Assembly: GCA_902783765.1 (NCBI GenBank)
Contig: CACZSB010000165.1
Span: 1 to 12,503, forward strand
Reading direction: 5' to 3'
Length of the DNA: 12,503 nucleotides
From: an uncultured Lachnospiraceae bacterium
GTDB lineage: Bacteria; Bacillota; Clostridia; Lachnospirales; Lachnospiraceae
The notes under the pieces are model-generated. The model was given only the letters and a program-made list of their open reading frames with translations, was not told where the DNA came from and did not search any database. Made by a program: the position numbers and the translations under genes. Shown piece by piece: positions 6,258 through 12,503 of the stretch. The stretch's first letter is position 1. The number at the start of each line of letters is the position of its first letter.

Positions 6258-6728
6258 ATGGATCGAATTGACAGAGCTCTTGTAAAGTATTTGCAGGAGA
6301 ATGCCAGATATTCTTTAAAGCAGCTTTCAGAGAAGGTTTTCTTATCGTCTCCGGCGGTGGCTGCCCGCATTGAAAAGCTTCAGCGGGACGGCATTATTAC
6401 CGGCTTTCACGCGGATATCGACCTGGAAAAAATAGATTATCATATCGTGGCTTTTATCAATGTGGATATGTCCCCCAAGGAAAAGCCGGCCTTTATCCAG
6501 TTTGTGAAGGATGAGCCCAGTGTGCTGGAGTGCAATATCGTGTCGGGGAGCTATACCATGCTGCTGAAGGCCGCTTTCCAGTCCACGGTGGAGATGGACC
6601 GCTTTATTTCCAAGATCCAGCGCTACGGTTCCACGGAAACCCATATCGTATTTTCCACGCCCATTCCGGCCCGGGCCATTATGATTCAGGACGAAGGTCA
6701 GGAAGCCGAAGGGGAGCCGGCCCGCTGA
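6258..6728 (+). CDS. Lrp/AsnC-family transcriptional regulator
   Basis: Lrp/AsnC proteins are dimeric or octameric DNA-binding regulators that usually sense amino acids. This 156-residue protein has the standard layout: an N-terminal AsnC-type winged helix (about residues 1-50; MDRIDRALVKYLQENARYS, then a recognition region LSSPAVAARIEKLQRDGII) and a C-terminal RAM ligand-binding domain (about 62-140, with GSYTMLLKA at 97-105). The last 14 residues are an acidic, low-complexity tail. It has its own promoter and a strong SD with 5 nt spacing. Its TGA overlaps the ATG of malQ (TGATG), so the two are translationally coupled, an unusual partner for an amino-acid-responsive regulator. Its ligand and targets cannot be read from sequence. 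Confidence 0.95.
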   Translation: MDRIDRALVKYLQENARYSLKQLSEKVFLSSPAVAARIEKLQRDGIITGFHADIDLEKIDYHIVAFINVDMSPKEKPAFIQFVKDEPSVLECNIVSGSYTMLLKAAFQSTVEMDRFISKIQRYGSTETHIVFSTPIPARAIMIQDEGQEAEGEPAR

Positions 6729-8215
6729 TGCGCGCCGCCGGGATCATTCTGGCAGTCAGTTCCCTGCCCTCCCCTTATGGGATCGGCACCCTGGGACAGG
6801 CTGCCTTTTCTTTTGTGGATTTTCTGAAACAGGCGGGGATCCGCTATTGGCAGCTGCTGCCCCTGGGCCCCACGGGCTACGGAGACTCCCCCTATCAAAG
6901 CTTTTCCAGCTTTGCGGGAAATCCCTACTATATCGATCTGGATCTGCTTCAAAAGGCCGGGCTTTTAAAGAAGGCGGAGCTTAAAGAGGTGGATTTCGGC
7001 GATAATCCGGAGCGGGTGAATTACGGAAAGCTTTTCGAAAATCGGCTGCCCCTTTTAAAAAAAGCCTTTGACCGGGCCCCGGAGAGCCTGCGGGAAAAGG
7101 CGGCGATTTTTCGTCAGCAGCAGGCCCCATGGCTGGAGGATTATGCCTTATTCATGGCCCTGAAAACCCATTTTGGGGGCGGGCCCTGGACTGAGTGGCC
7201 CCAGGCGCTGCGGCTTCGGGAGGGGGATGCCCTGGCCCGTTACCGGGTGCTTTTAAAGGAAGAAATCGATTTCCATGTGTTTCTTCAATATCTTTTCTTT
7301 GACCAGTGGGAGGCCTTAAAGCAATATGCCCACGAAAAGGGCTTGGCCTTCATCGGGGATCTGCCCATTTATGTGGCCCTGGACAGTGCGGATGTGTGGC
7401 GGGAACCTGAATATTTTGAATTGGATGAGGAGGCCCGGCCCCTGTCGGTGGCGGGTGTGCCCCCGGATTATTTTTCGGAGGACGGGCAGCTTTGGGGCAA
7501 TCCCCTATACCGCTGGGACCGTATGAAAGAGGACGGCTTCGGCTGGTGGATCCGCCGGGTGGAGGGAGCCGGACGGCTCTTTGATGTGATCCGCATCGAT
7601 CATTTCCGGGGCTTTGATACCTATTGGGCGGTGCCCTATCCCGCCAAAACCGCCCGGAACGGCAGTTGGCGACAGGGTCCGGGCATGGAACTGATGGGAG
7701 TTTTGAACAATTGGTTCCCCCAGCTGGATTTTATTGCGGAGGACCTGGGCACTCCGGCGGAAAGCGTCACAAGGCTGCTGCAGGATTCCGGCTGGCCCGG
7801 CATGCGGGTGTTGGCATTTGCCTTTGGAGGTGAGGGGGATAATCCCCATCTGCCCCATATGCAGCATCAAAACTGTATCTGCTACACCACCACCCATGAC
7901 AATATTCCTTTGGCGGGCTGGGTAAAGGACATATCCTCCTCGGAAAAAAAGCGGATCATGGAGTATCTGTTCCTGGAGTCCGATGGCTCCATCGTTCCCG
8001 GAATTCTTCGGGCGGGGCTGCGCAGTGTGGCTAAGATTTTTGCGGCCCCTATGCAGGATTATCTGGAACTGGACGAGGAGGCTGTCATGAACCGGCCCGG
8101 GACCCTGGGAGGCAATTGGCAATGGCGCCTCCGGCCGAAAGAAGCTTCTCCCCAGCTGGCGCGGCGCCTGCGAAAAATGATGAAAATCTATCACAGATTG
8201 GAATCTTCAGATTGA
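6728..8215 (+). CDS. malQ: 4-alpha-glucanotransferase (amylomaltase, GH77)
   Basis: MalQ cleaves an alpha-1,4-glucan and transfers the fragment to another glucan or glucose. It serves maltodextrin use and glycogen remodelling in the cytoplasm. The 495-residue protein matches the compact bacterial form (Thermus type). The opening GIILAVSSLPSPYGIGTLG and PLGPTGYGDSPYQSFS are family signatures. Catalytic residues are visible: the nucleophile D291 in RIDHFRGFD, the acid/base E338 in IAEDLG and the third acidic residue D391 in THDN. The C terminus has the conserved NRPGTLGGNWQWRL. The start is the ATG at 6728, which overlaps the stop of the Lrp gene; an open frame continues upstream to about 6530 but lies inside the Lrp gene and lacks family similarity. 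A purine run at 6708-6717 is a weak SD. No other maltodextrin gene is present in the window. A strong terminator follows. Confidence 0.96.
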   Translation: MRAAGIILAVSSLPSPYGIGTLGQAAFSFVDFLKQAGIRYWQLLPLGPTGYGDSPYQSFSSFAGNPYYIDLDLLQKAGLLKKAELKEVDFGDNPERVNYGKLFENRLPLLKKAFDRAPESLREKAAIFRQQQAPWLEDYALFMALKTHFGGGPWTEWPQALRLREGDALARYRVLLKEEIDFHVFLQYLFFDQWEALKQYAHEKGLAFIGDLPIYVALDSADVWREPEYFELDEEARPLSVAGVPPDYFSEDGQLWGNPLYRWDRMKEDGFGWWIRRVEGAGRLFDVIRIDHFRGFDTYWAVPYPAKTARNGSWRQGPGMELMGVLNNWFPQLDFIAEDLGTPAESVTRLLQDSGWPGMRVLAFAFGGEGDNPHLPHMQHQNCICYTTTHDNIPLAGWVKDISSSEKKRIMEYLFLESDGSIVPGILRAGLRSVAKIFAAPMQDYLELDEEAVMNRPGTLGGNWQWRLRPKEASPQLARRLRKMMKIYHRLESSD

Positions 8216-8218
8216 ATT

Positions 8219-8252
8219 ATGCCCCGGAACCTTGTGGACTCCGGGGCATTTT
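8219..8252 (+). terminator. Intrinsic terminator after malQ
   Basis: A perfect 10-bp stem pairs ATGCCCCGGA (8219-8228) with TCCGGGGCAT (8240-8249) across an 11-nt loop, followed by a T-rich run (TTTTCTTC, with one overlap into the stem). It begins 4 bp after the malQ stop. On the minus strand the hairpin is not followed by a T tract, so it is a weaker terminator for the convergent DUF5662 gene. Confidence 0.93.
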
Positions 8253-8263
8253 CTTCATCAATA

Positions 8264-8827
8264 TCAGCTTTTTTTCTGACGGATTAGGTCGAAGCTTTCT
8301 TCTCCCTTTTCCTTATAAAGCTCCAGCAGGGCCCGGAGTTTTTTGGCTGTGTCCGGGTGCATCAGACTGTCTGTGGCACAGCGGTCGTAGTATTCCAGCG
8401 GCATATCATTCCTGAAATCCTGGGGATGATATACTTGGGCCGCTGCTACCCGATCGCAGAACATTTCGATGATATAACGGTTGGGCATGGGCACCGGCGT
8501 GTACTGGGGCTCCTTTTCCCCCACTTTATAATCAATCCAGTATTCGTAATGGTGACGGTTCCGGCCCTTATGGTGGAGCCAGGCCCGGGAAATCCCTGTG
8601 TCCCGGCGCTCCGCATCGTTGGGGGAACAGCTTCCCTGATAATAGCGGGCGCCCGCCAGAAGCTCCGTAGGGGAATACTTGGAAAGGTCGTGGGTAAGGC
8701 CCTGCCAGAAAAGGCCGCAGCGACGGCAGTAGCGGAATACAAGATTCCGGTGATGGGTCACCGTTTTCAAATGCTGTCCCAGTTTCTTGAGGCTCAGCTG
8801 ATATTCCTGAACGTCCTTTTCTTCCAT
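8264..8827 (-). CDS. DUF5662-family protein, possible HD-like metal hydrolase
   Basis: This 187-residue soluble protein belongs to a conserved family of unknown function that I recognise as DUF5662. Signatures are HDLSKYSPTEL (46-56), GARYYQG (59-65) and AWLHHKGRNRHHYEYW (82-97). The spacing of H26, H46-D47 and D125, together with extra histidines at 85, 86, 92 and 93, resembles the H...HD...D metal-binding pattern of HD-domain phosphohydrolases. That is my inference and no substrate can be proposed. There is no signal peptide or membrane segment. The gene follows upp by 24 bp on the same strand with only a weak SD (AAGG about 11 nt before the ATG), so it is probably the second gene of a upp transcript, which might point to a nucleotide-related role. 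Confidence 0.85.
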   Translation of the reverse strand: MEEKDVQEYQLSLKKLGQHLKTVTHHRNLVFRYCRRCGLFWQGLTHDLSKYSPTELLAGARYYQGSCSPNDAERRDTGISRAWLHHKGRNRHHYEYWIDYKVGEKEPQYTPVPMPNRYIIEMFCDRVAAAQVYHPQDFRNDMPLEYYDRCATDSLMHPDTAKKLRALLELYKEKGEESFDLIRQKKS

Positions 8828-8851
8828 GCTTTTTTAGCCTTATAAACCTGT

Positions 8852-9481
8852 TTATTTGGTGCCGAAAATACGGTCTCCCGCATCGCCCAGACCGGGGCAG
8901 ATATAGGCGTGCTCATTGAGCTCCCGGTCCAGATTTCCCACAAAGATCTGCACATCCGGATGGGCTTCGTGTAACTTGTTTAACCCCTCCGGTGCCGCAA
9001 TAATACACATGAATTTAATGGTTTTTCCGCCATGGGCCTTGATTTGGCTAATGGCATCCACCGCTGAGCCGCCGGTGGCCAGCATGGGATCCAGCACCAC
9101 AATGGTGCGCTCCTCAATGGGGCTGGGCAGCTTGCAGTAATATTCGTGAGGATCATGGGTCTCCGGATCCCGGTACATGCCGATATGGCCCACCTTGGCC
9201 GTGGGGGTCAGATTTAAAATACCCTGGACCATGCCCAGACCGGCCCGCAGAATCGGGACAATGGCCAGCTTGCGGCCGGCGATAATGGGAGAGTAGCAGC
9301 GTTCAATGGGGGTGGTCACCTGGATATCGGTGAGCGGCAGATCCCGCAGGGCCTCATATCCCATCAGGGTGGCGATCTCCTCGATCAGCTTCCGGAACTC
9401 GTTGGTGCCGGTGTTGATGTCCCGAAGCATGGTGATCTTGTGCTTAATCAGCGGGTGGGTCAGGATGGTTACGTTTTCCAT
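8852..9481 (-). CDS. upp: Uracil phosphoribosyltransferase
   Basis: Upp makes UMP and pyrophosphate from uracil and PRPP, the main uracil salvage step. The 209-residue protein has exactly the usual length and opens with the family pattern [18 protein letters not shown]. The PRPP-binding loop is [13 protein letters not shown] (128-140) and the C-terminal uracil-binding segment is [13 protein letters not shown] (196-208). GAGGTGA at 9494-9488 lies 6 nt before the ATG on the minus strand. It has its own promoter just downstream of the yfhO-like gene and probably continues into the DUF5662 gene. No PyrR-type leader or attenuator is visible in the short 5' region. Confidence 0.98.
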   Translation of the reverse strand: MENVTILTHPLIKHKITMLRDINTGTNEFRKLIEEIATLMGYEALRDLPLTDIQVTTPIERCYSPIIAGRKLAIVPILRAGLGMVQGILNLTPTAKVGHIGMYRDPETHDPHEYYCKLPSPIEERTIVVLDPMLATGGSAVDAISQIKAHGGKTIKFMCIIAAPEGLNKLHEAHPDVQIFVGNLDRELNEHAYICPGLGDAGDRIFGTK

Positions 9482-9513
9482 GGGTAATCACCTCACGATA
9501 TTTATTCCCCCAT

Positions 9514-9542
9514 ATTTTATCAAAAGCGGGGGTCCAGTGCAA
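9514..9542 (-). promoter_or_regulatory. Promoter of upp
   Basis: On the minus strand TTGCAC (9542-9537) and TAAAAT (9519-9514) are 17 bp apart; start near 9507. The -10 lies inside an imperfect dyad whose outer arms are GGGGG (9528-9532) and CCCCC (9507-9511) on the plus strand. This dyad has no T tract in either direction, so I do not call it a terminator. Confidence 0.65.
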
Positions 9543-9551
9543 GAAAGATCC

Positions 9552-12464
9552 TTAAGCCTGGGGCGTTTCAGAAGATTCCTCCGGCACTTCCGGATCTGCC
9601 TCCGGCTTCTCGGTGGCTGCTTCCGCTGCTTCCGCTGTTTCCGGCTCTGTCTCCGGCTTCTTGGCAGCTGCTTCCAAGGTCTCAGCCGCCGCCTCCGGCG
9701 TTTCGGCTGCGGTATTCTCCGGACTGTCTTCCAGGCTCAGAAGCTCGGCGTCCTTCTGACGTTCCGCAGGGGAAACAAAGCGAGCCACCGCATTTCCCTC
9801 TTCCGTAAAAGAGATTACCGGAAGCCGTCCCTGATCCCGAAGCCGTTCCTCCTCATCAAATTGATGCATCAGAGCCATTCTTTCCCGGCCAGCCCGGGCA
9901 GCGTCTACCGGATCATTCTTATTTACAGCGTTATCCTCTTCCGGCCGGGATTCATTTTCCGGATGCTTTTTCCGGAAGAACAGGAGATAAAGGGCCAGAA
10001 GAATCAGGAAAACCCCCAGACCCAGCAAGGAGACTAAAATACCGGTGGCCAGCCCCTCGGGGACATAGCGAAGCACCACTTCATGATGGCCCGCCGGCAC
10101 CAACACACCCACAAAGGCATCTGCCAGGGCTGTGATTTCCGCCGGCTTCCCATCCACGCTTATAGACCAGCCCTTTTCCAAGGGAATGGAAAAGACCAGA
10201 TGGGAATCCTGCAGCGCATCCACGTGGCCCTTAATCTGGGTTTTAAAGCTCTCATCCGTAAACTCATCGATTACGAAGGGATTCTCGGAGAGCCGGGTCA
10301 CCGCTTCTATGAAAACATCGGGATTCAGATAATACAGGTTGGCGGTCATGCTGGTCACATCCTGGGCAACAAGCTTCAGTTCGTCCCCCTCCTCCACATA
10401 ACCGTAATCCACCAGATAATTCCTGTTAATGCTGTCCCAGGTCTTGGTATTCTGCCCGTTCACAGAGGCCTCCACCTTTTTGACGCTGCTGCTGGCCACA
10501 TAAACATAATAATGGCCGGCCTTCGGGACAGTGGCTGTCATCACTGCACCGTTGATGTTGGCTGCCACGGTTTCAAATATATTGTCCGTATTGGCGGCCA
10601 GGTTGGCATAGCTGTTCTGGGAGCGAACCGGAGAACTGGTGGTGGGGCGCCATGCCTCATGGACATCATCCGGAATCAGATAACCCAGGGGCAGGGTATA
10701 CAAATTATGATACAGGAAGGTGACACCGCCCCTCCTTTCCGGGGCTGTTTCAACCAACTCGTAAAGGGGACTGATGGGAAGCCTATAATCGCTGAGCTTG
10801 TATTCGATCCCCAGAAAGGCATTCATAAAGGGGGTGGCCCCGGTAATGGAATAGGCATTGGTGTTTCCCTCCATTCCGGTTTTTTTGTAGAAATCGGTAA
10901 TGGCTGCATTGGCAGTGGAGGAGAAGATAGAAGCACTGTTATAGCCGAAATAGACTCCGTCATTTTTTGTGCGGAGGCTTTGCCTTTCAATACGGGTAAA
11001 GATTTTGCCTTCCTGGGCAATGGCAGTCAGCTCATCTATGCTGTCGTTATAACGCATGAATTCTTCGCGGTTCACAATGGTAACACTGGTGACAGCGGTA
11101 TTCAGGCCCATTTCCAGAATCAGAAGGCAGAGGCACAAAGCCACGGCGGTGCCCCGCTGAATCTTGCCCGCCTTGCGCAGATAGATAAACAGGCTGTACA
11201 GACCGATGAAGGCGATGCTGGCATAGCAGGCATAATAAGGGATCTCGTCGGAATTGGTGATAACCTCCGCCACTAAGATAGCCGCCACGGCCCCCCAGAG
11301 TACCCGGGTTAGCAGCTGTTTGCTTATCAGCTCCAGATGGCGGATGCCTTCAAAGCACATCACCATCACCATAAAGGTATAGAGGAAGGACTGACGGCAG
11401 GGCAGGGAGTTGGGATAATGAAAACCGTGCCAGATGTAATTCAGCATATTGGTATTGAAGCTTAGGAGCATAAAGCCCAGCAGCATCGTATTGGCAATCT
11501 TTTCCCGGAAGTTTATCTTTTTATTCATGTAATACAGGGGAATCAGCAGGAAGACCATCACCCCGGAATAGATATTGGGCCAGTGATCCAGCCCGATTTC
11601 CACATTGACCACCACCAGATGCCGGGCCAGCATGTCGATAATGGCAAAATAATTGGAAACTGTTCTGGGGAAGCTGGTATCGGCGGAGGCGGTGCCCATA
11701 AGGGCATAGGCGCAGGGAATCACCAAAATGGCGGCGATCATGCCGGCAATCAGGGAAAAGAGAAAGAAATTCCCGCTGCGGATCAACAGGCCCTTGATGC
11801 CTAAGCGGGGCGTGACAATCAGCTGATTGATAAAATACAGCACCATAAAGATGCAAAGCATGATGGCAATATAATAATTGCATAAAATAGACAGGGCCAT
11901 GGCCACACAGTAAAGGAAGGGGCGGTTCTCTTTTACCAGCTTTTCCAGTCCGTAAATGGCTATGATGGACAACCATAAAACATCCAGCCACATAATATTC
12001 CAGTTGTAAGCCGCCAGGTAGCCGCTTAAGGCGTAGCAGATGCCGCAGAAGGCAATCCCCATATGCCGGGTGTTGAAGCGCTTGGACAGATACCAGGCCA
12101 TGGTCCAGCCGCAAAGACCGATCTTCAGCACCACCAGAATGGTGATGAATTCAATCATATATTCCGTGGGGACCAGCACCGCCAGGAAATGCAGGGGCGA
12201 GCTGAGGTAATATGCAAAAAGGGCAGTATAATTGCTGCCCAGCCCGATATCGAAGGCATATAAAAGACTTTTGCCCTGACGGAGCCGATCCCCCAGATCC
12301 TCAAAGAAGGCGATATACTGGTGATACAGGTCTGTCCGCAGGAAGCAGTTTTTTCCGAAGGGAAAAATCTCTTTTCCGGCAAACACCCCCAGCATAATCA
12401 GTATGGGCAGCACAAAGGCCAGAATCAGAGGGAGTTTCTCGCTGAAGCTTCTTTTATTCTTCAT
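9552..12464 (-). CDS. YfhO-family polytopic membrane protein, probable GT-C glycosyltransferase
   Basis: YfhO proteins are large GT-C-like membrane proteins; Bacillus subtilis YfhO is implicated in sugar decoration of lipoteichoic acid on the outer membrane face. This 970-residue protein begins with a hydrophobic segment (about 11-30), then a loop with the acidic RTDLYHQY motif (D45) and GLGSNYTALFAYYLSSP (74-90), typical of the family. About a dozen membrane segments continue to about residue 455, including the loop WHGFHYPNSLPCRQSF (345-360). A large, probably extracytoplasmic domain covers about 455-803, followed by a last membrane helix (about 804-830). A 140-residue hydrophilic tail (831-970) follows, which the roughly 860-residue Bacillus protein would not accommodate. 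AGGAGA at 12476-12471 is 6 nt before the ATG. The gene stands alone within the window; its promoter is beyond or at the window edge. The acceptor substrate is unknown. Confidence 0.9.
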   Translation of the reverse strand: MKNKRSFSEKLPLILAFVLPILIMLGVFAGKEIFPFGKNCFLRTDLYHQYIAFFEDLGDRLRQGKSLLYAFDIGLGSNYTALFAYYLSSPLHFLAVLVPTEYMIEFITILVVLKIGLCGWTMAWYLSKRFNTRHMGIAFCGICYALSGYLAAYNWNIMWLDVLWLSIIAIYGLEKLVKENRPFLYCVAMALSILCNYYIAIMLCIFMVLYFINQLIVTPRLGIKGLLIRSGNFFLFSLIAGMIAAILVIPCAYALMGTASADTSFPRTVSNYFAIIDMLARHLVVVNVEIGLDHWPNIYSGVMVFLLIPLYYMNKKINFREKIANTMLLGFMLLSFNTNMLNYIWHGFHYPNSLPCRQSFLYTFMVMVMCFEGIRHLELISKQLLTRVLWGAVAAILVAEVITNSDEIPYYACYASIAFIGLYSLFIYLRKAGKIQRGTAVALCLCLLILEMGLNTAVTSVTIVNREEFMRYNDSIDELTAIAQEGKIFTRIERQSLRTKNDGVYFGYNSASIFSSTANAAITDFYKKTGMEGNTNAYSITGATPFMNAFLGIEYKLSDYRLPISPLYELVETAPERRGGVTFLYHNLYTLPLGYLIPDDVHEAWRPTTSSPVRSQNSYANLAANTDNIFETVAANINGAVMTATVPKAGHYYVYVASSSVKKVEASVNGQNTKTWDSINRNYLVDYGYVEEGDELKLVAQDVTSMTANLYYLNPDVFIEAVTRLSENPFVIDEFTDESFKTQIKGHVDALQDSHLVFSIPLEKGWSISVDGKPAEITALADAFVGVLVPAGHHEVVLRYVPEGLATGILVSLLGLGVFLILLALYLLFFRKKHPENESRPEEDNAVNKNDPVDAARAGRERMALMHQFDEEERLRDQGRLPVISFTEEGNAVARFVSPAERQKDAELLSLEDSPENTAAETPEAAAETLEAAAKKPETEPETAEAAEAATEKPEADPEVPEESSETPQA
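9555..9737 (-). repeat. Degenerate Ala/Glu/Pro/Thr-rich repeats encoding the YfhO tail
   Basis: Residues 910-970 of the YfhO-like protein consist almost wholly of Ala, Glu, Pro, Thr, Ser and Lys, with recurring units such as ETPEAAAE, ETLEAAA, KPETEPE and EKPEADPE. At DNA level this gives irregular repeats of GCTGCTTCC-like and CTCCGGC-like blocks on the plus strand. It looks like a disordered acidic tail grown by slippage or short duplications. Confidence 0.75.
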
Positions 12465-12503
12465 CAGCCTTCTCCTTTTTGAAAATAAATAATTTACTCA
12501 GGA

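Noticed and set aside
6530..6727. Possible 66-residue N-terminal extension of MalQ.
   Set aside because: It overlaps the Lrp coding sequence in another frame and shows no family similarity, while the ATG at 6728 gives the standard MalQ N terminus.
8357..8845. A 162-codon plus-strand open frame opposite the DUF5662 gene.
   Set aside because: The minus-strand protein carries clear family motifs; the plus-strand product looks like a shadow and starts immediately after the malQ terminator without a promoter.
9507..9532. GGGGG/CCCCC dyad with an inner TTTT/AAAA pairing between the YfhO-like gene and upp, considered as a terminator.
   Set aside because: There is no T tract after it on either strand, the inner loop is mismatched, and it overlaps the likely -10 of upp. 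It could still be a weak regulatory dyad.
9306..10037. A plus-strand open frame of 243 codons rich in Arg, Leu, Cys and Phe repeats.
   Set aside because: It runs antisense across upp, the intergenic region and the repetitive YfhO tail; the apparent repeats are just the complement of the Ala/Glu/Pro codons.
10083..11276. A 397-codon open frame on the plus strand, opposite the YfhO-like gene.
   Set aside because: It lies wholly antisense to a clear family member, has low-complexity composition typical of the shadow of a membrane protein gene, and lacks a recognisable domain or SD.

Overview
The window reads as an ordinary chromosomal stretch of a low-to-moderate GC Gram-positive anaerobe. It most likely comes from class Clostridia, and possibly a Lachnospiraceae-like lineage. 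That placement is inferred from gene content (short rhodanese-less ThiI with a paired NifS-type desulfurase, MtaB, a degenerate HPr-like protein, YfhO, DUF6442 plus a small XRE regulator), purine-rich Shine-Dalgarno (SD) sites and sigma-A type promoters. No tool was run. I see no rRNA, tRNA, CRISPR array, transposase, phage gene or recognisable riboswitch.

Layout. (1) 18-3121, plus strand: rsmE, a cysteine desulfurase and thiI form a tightly packed RNA-modification operon closed by a strong intrinsic terminator (3137-3170). (2) 3183-3813, plus strand: a small regulatory module with its own near-perfect promoter encodes a DUF6442-type three-helix membrane protein and a 68-residue XRE regulator. 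The promoter carries two 18-bp dyads, which look like operators. (3) 3817-4050, minus strand: an HPr-like protein that keeps the Ser46 region but lacks the His15 phosphorylation site. (4) 4084-6189, plus strand: mtaB (tRNA ms2t6A methylthiotransferase) overlapping yggS (PLP homeostasis protein). Its promoter and that of the divergent HPr-like gene appear to share one -10 box. (5) 6203-8252, plus strand: an Lrp/AsnC regulator and malQ (4-alpha-glucanotransferase) with overlapping stop and start codons, ending in a strong terminator. (6) 8264-9542, minus strand: upp (uracil salvage) followed by a DUF5662 gene. (7) 9552-12464, minus strand: a large YfhO-family polytopic membrane protein with an unusual acidic Ala/Glu/Pro-rich C-terminal tail.

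How the genes fit together. The first cluster modifies rRNA (m3U1498) and makes 4-thiouridine in tRNA, with the desulfurase as likely sulfur donor to ThiI. mtaB adds another thiolation step at tRNA position 37, so translation-related RNA modification dominates the left half. The right half is metabolic and envelope related: glucan remodelling, pyrimidine salvage and a probable cell-surface glycosyltransferase.

I did not find a convincing new multi-gene system. The signals most worth a second look are regulatory: the paired operators, an inverted repeat enclosing the SD of the DUF6442 gene, and the shared -10 divergent promoter. Next in interest are the His-less HPr-like protein and the YfhO tail.
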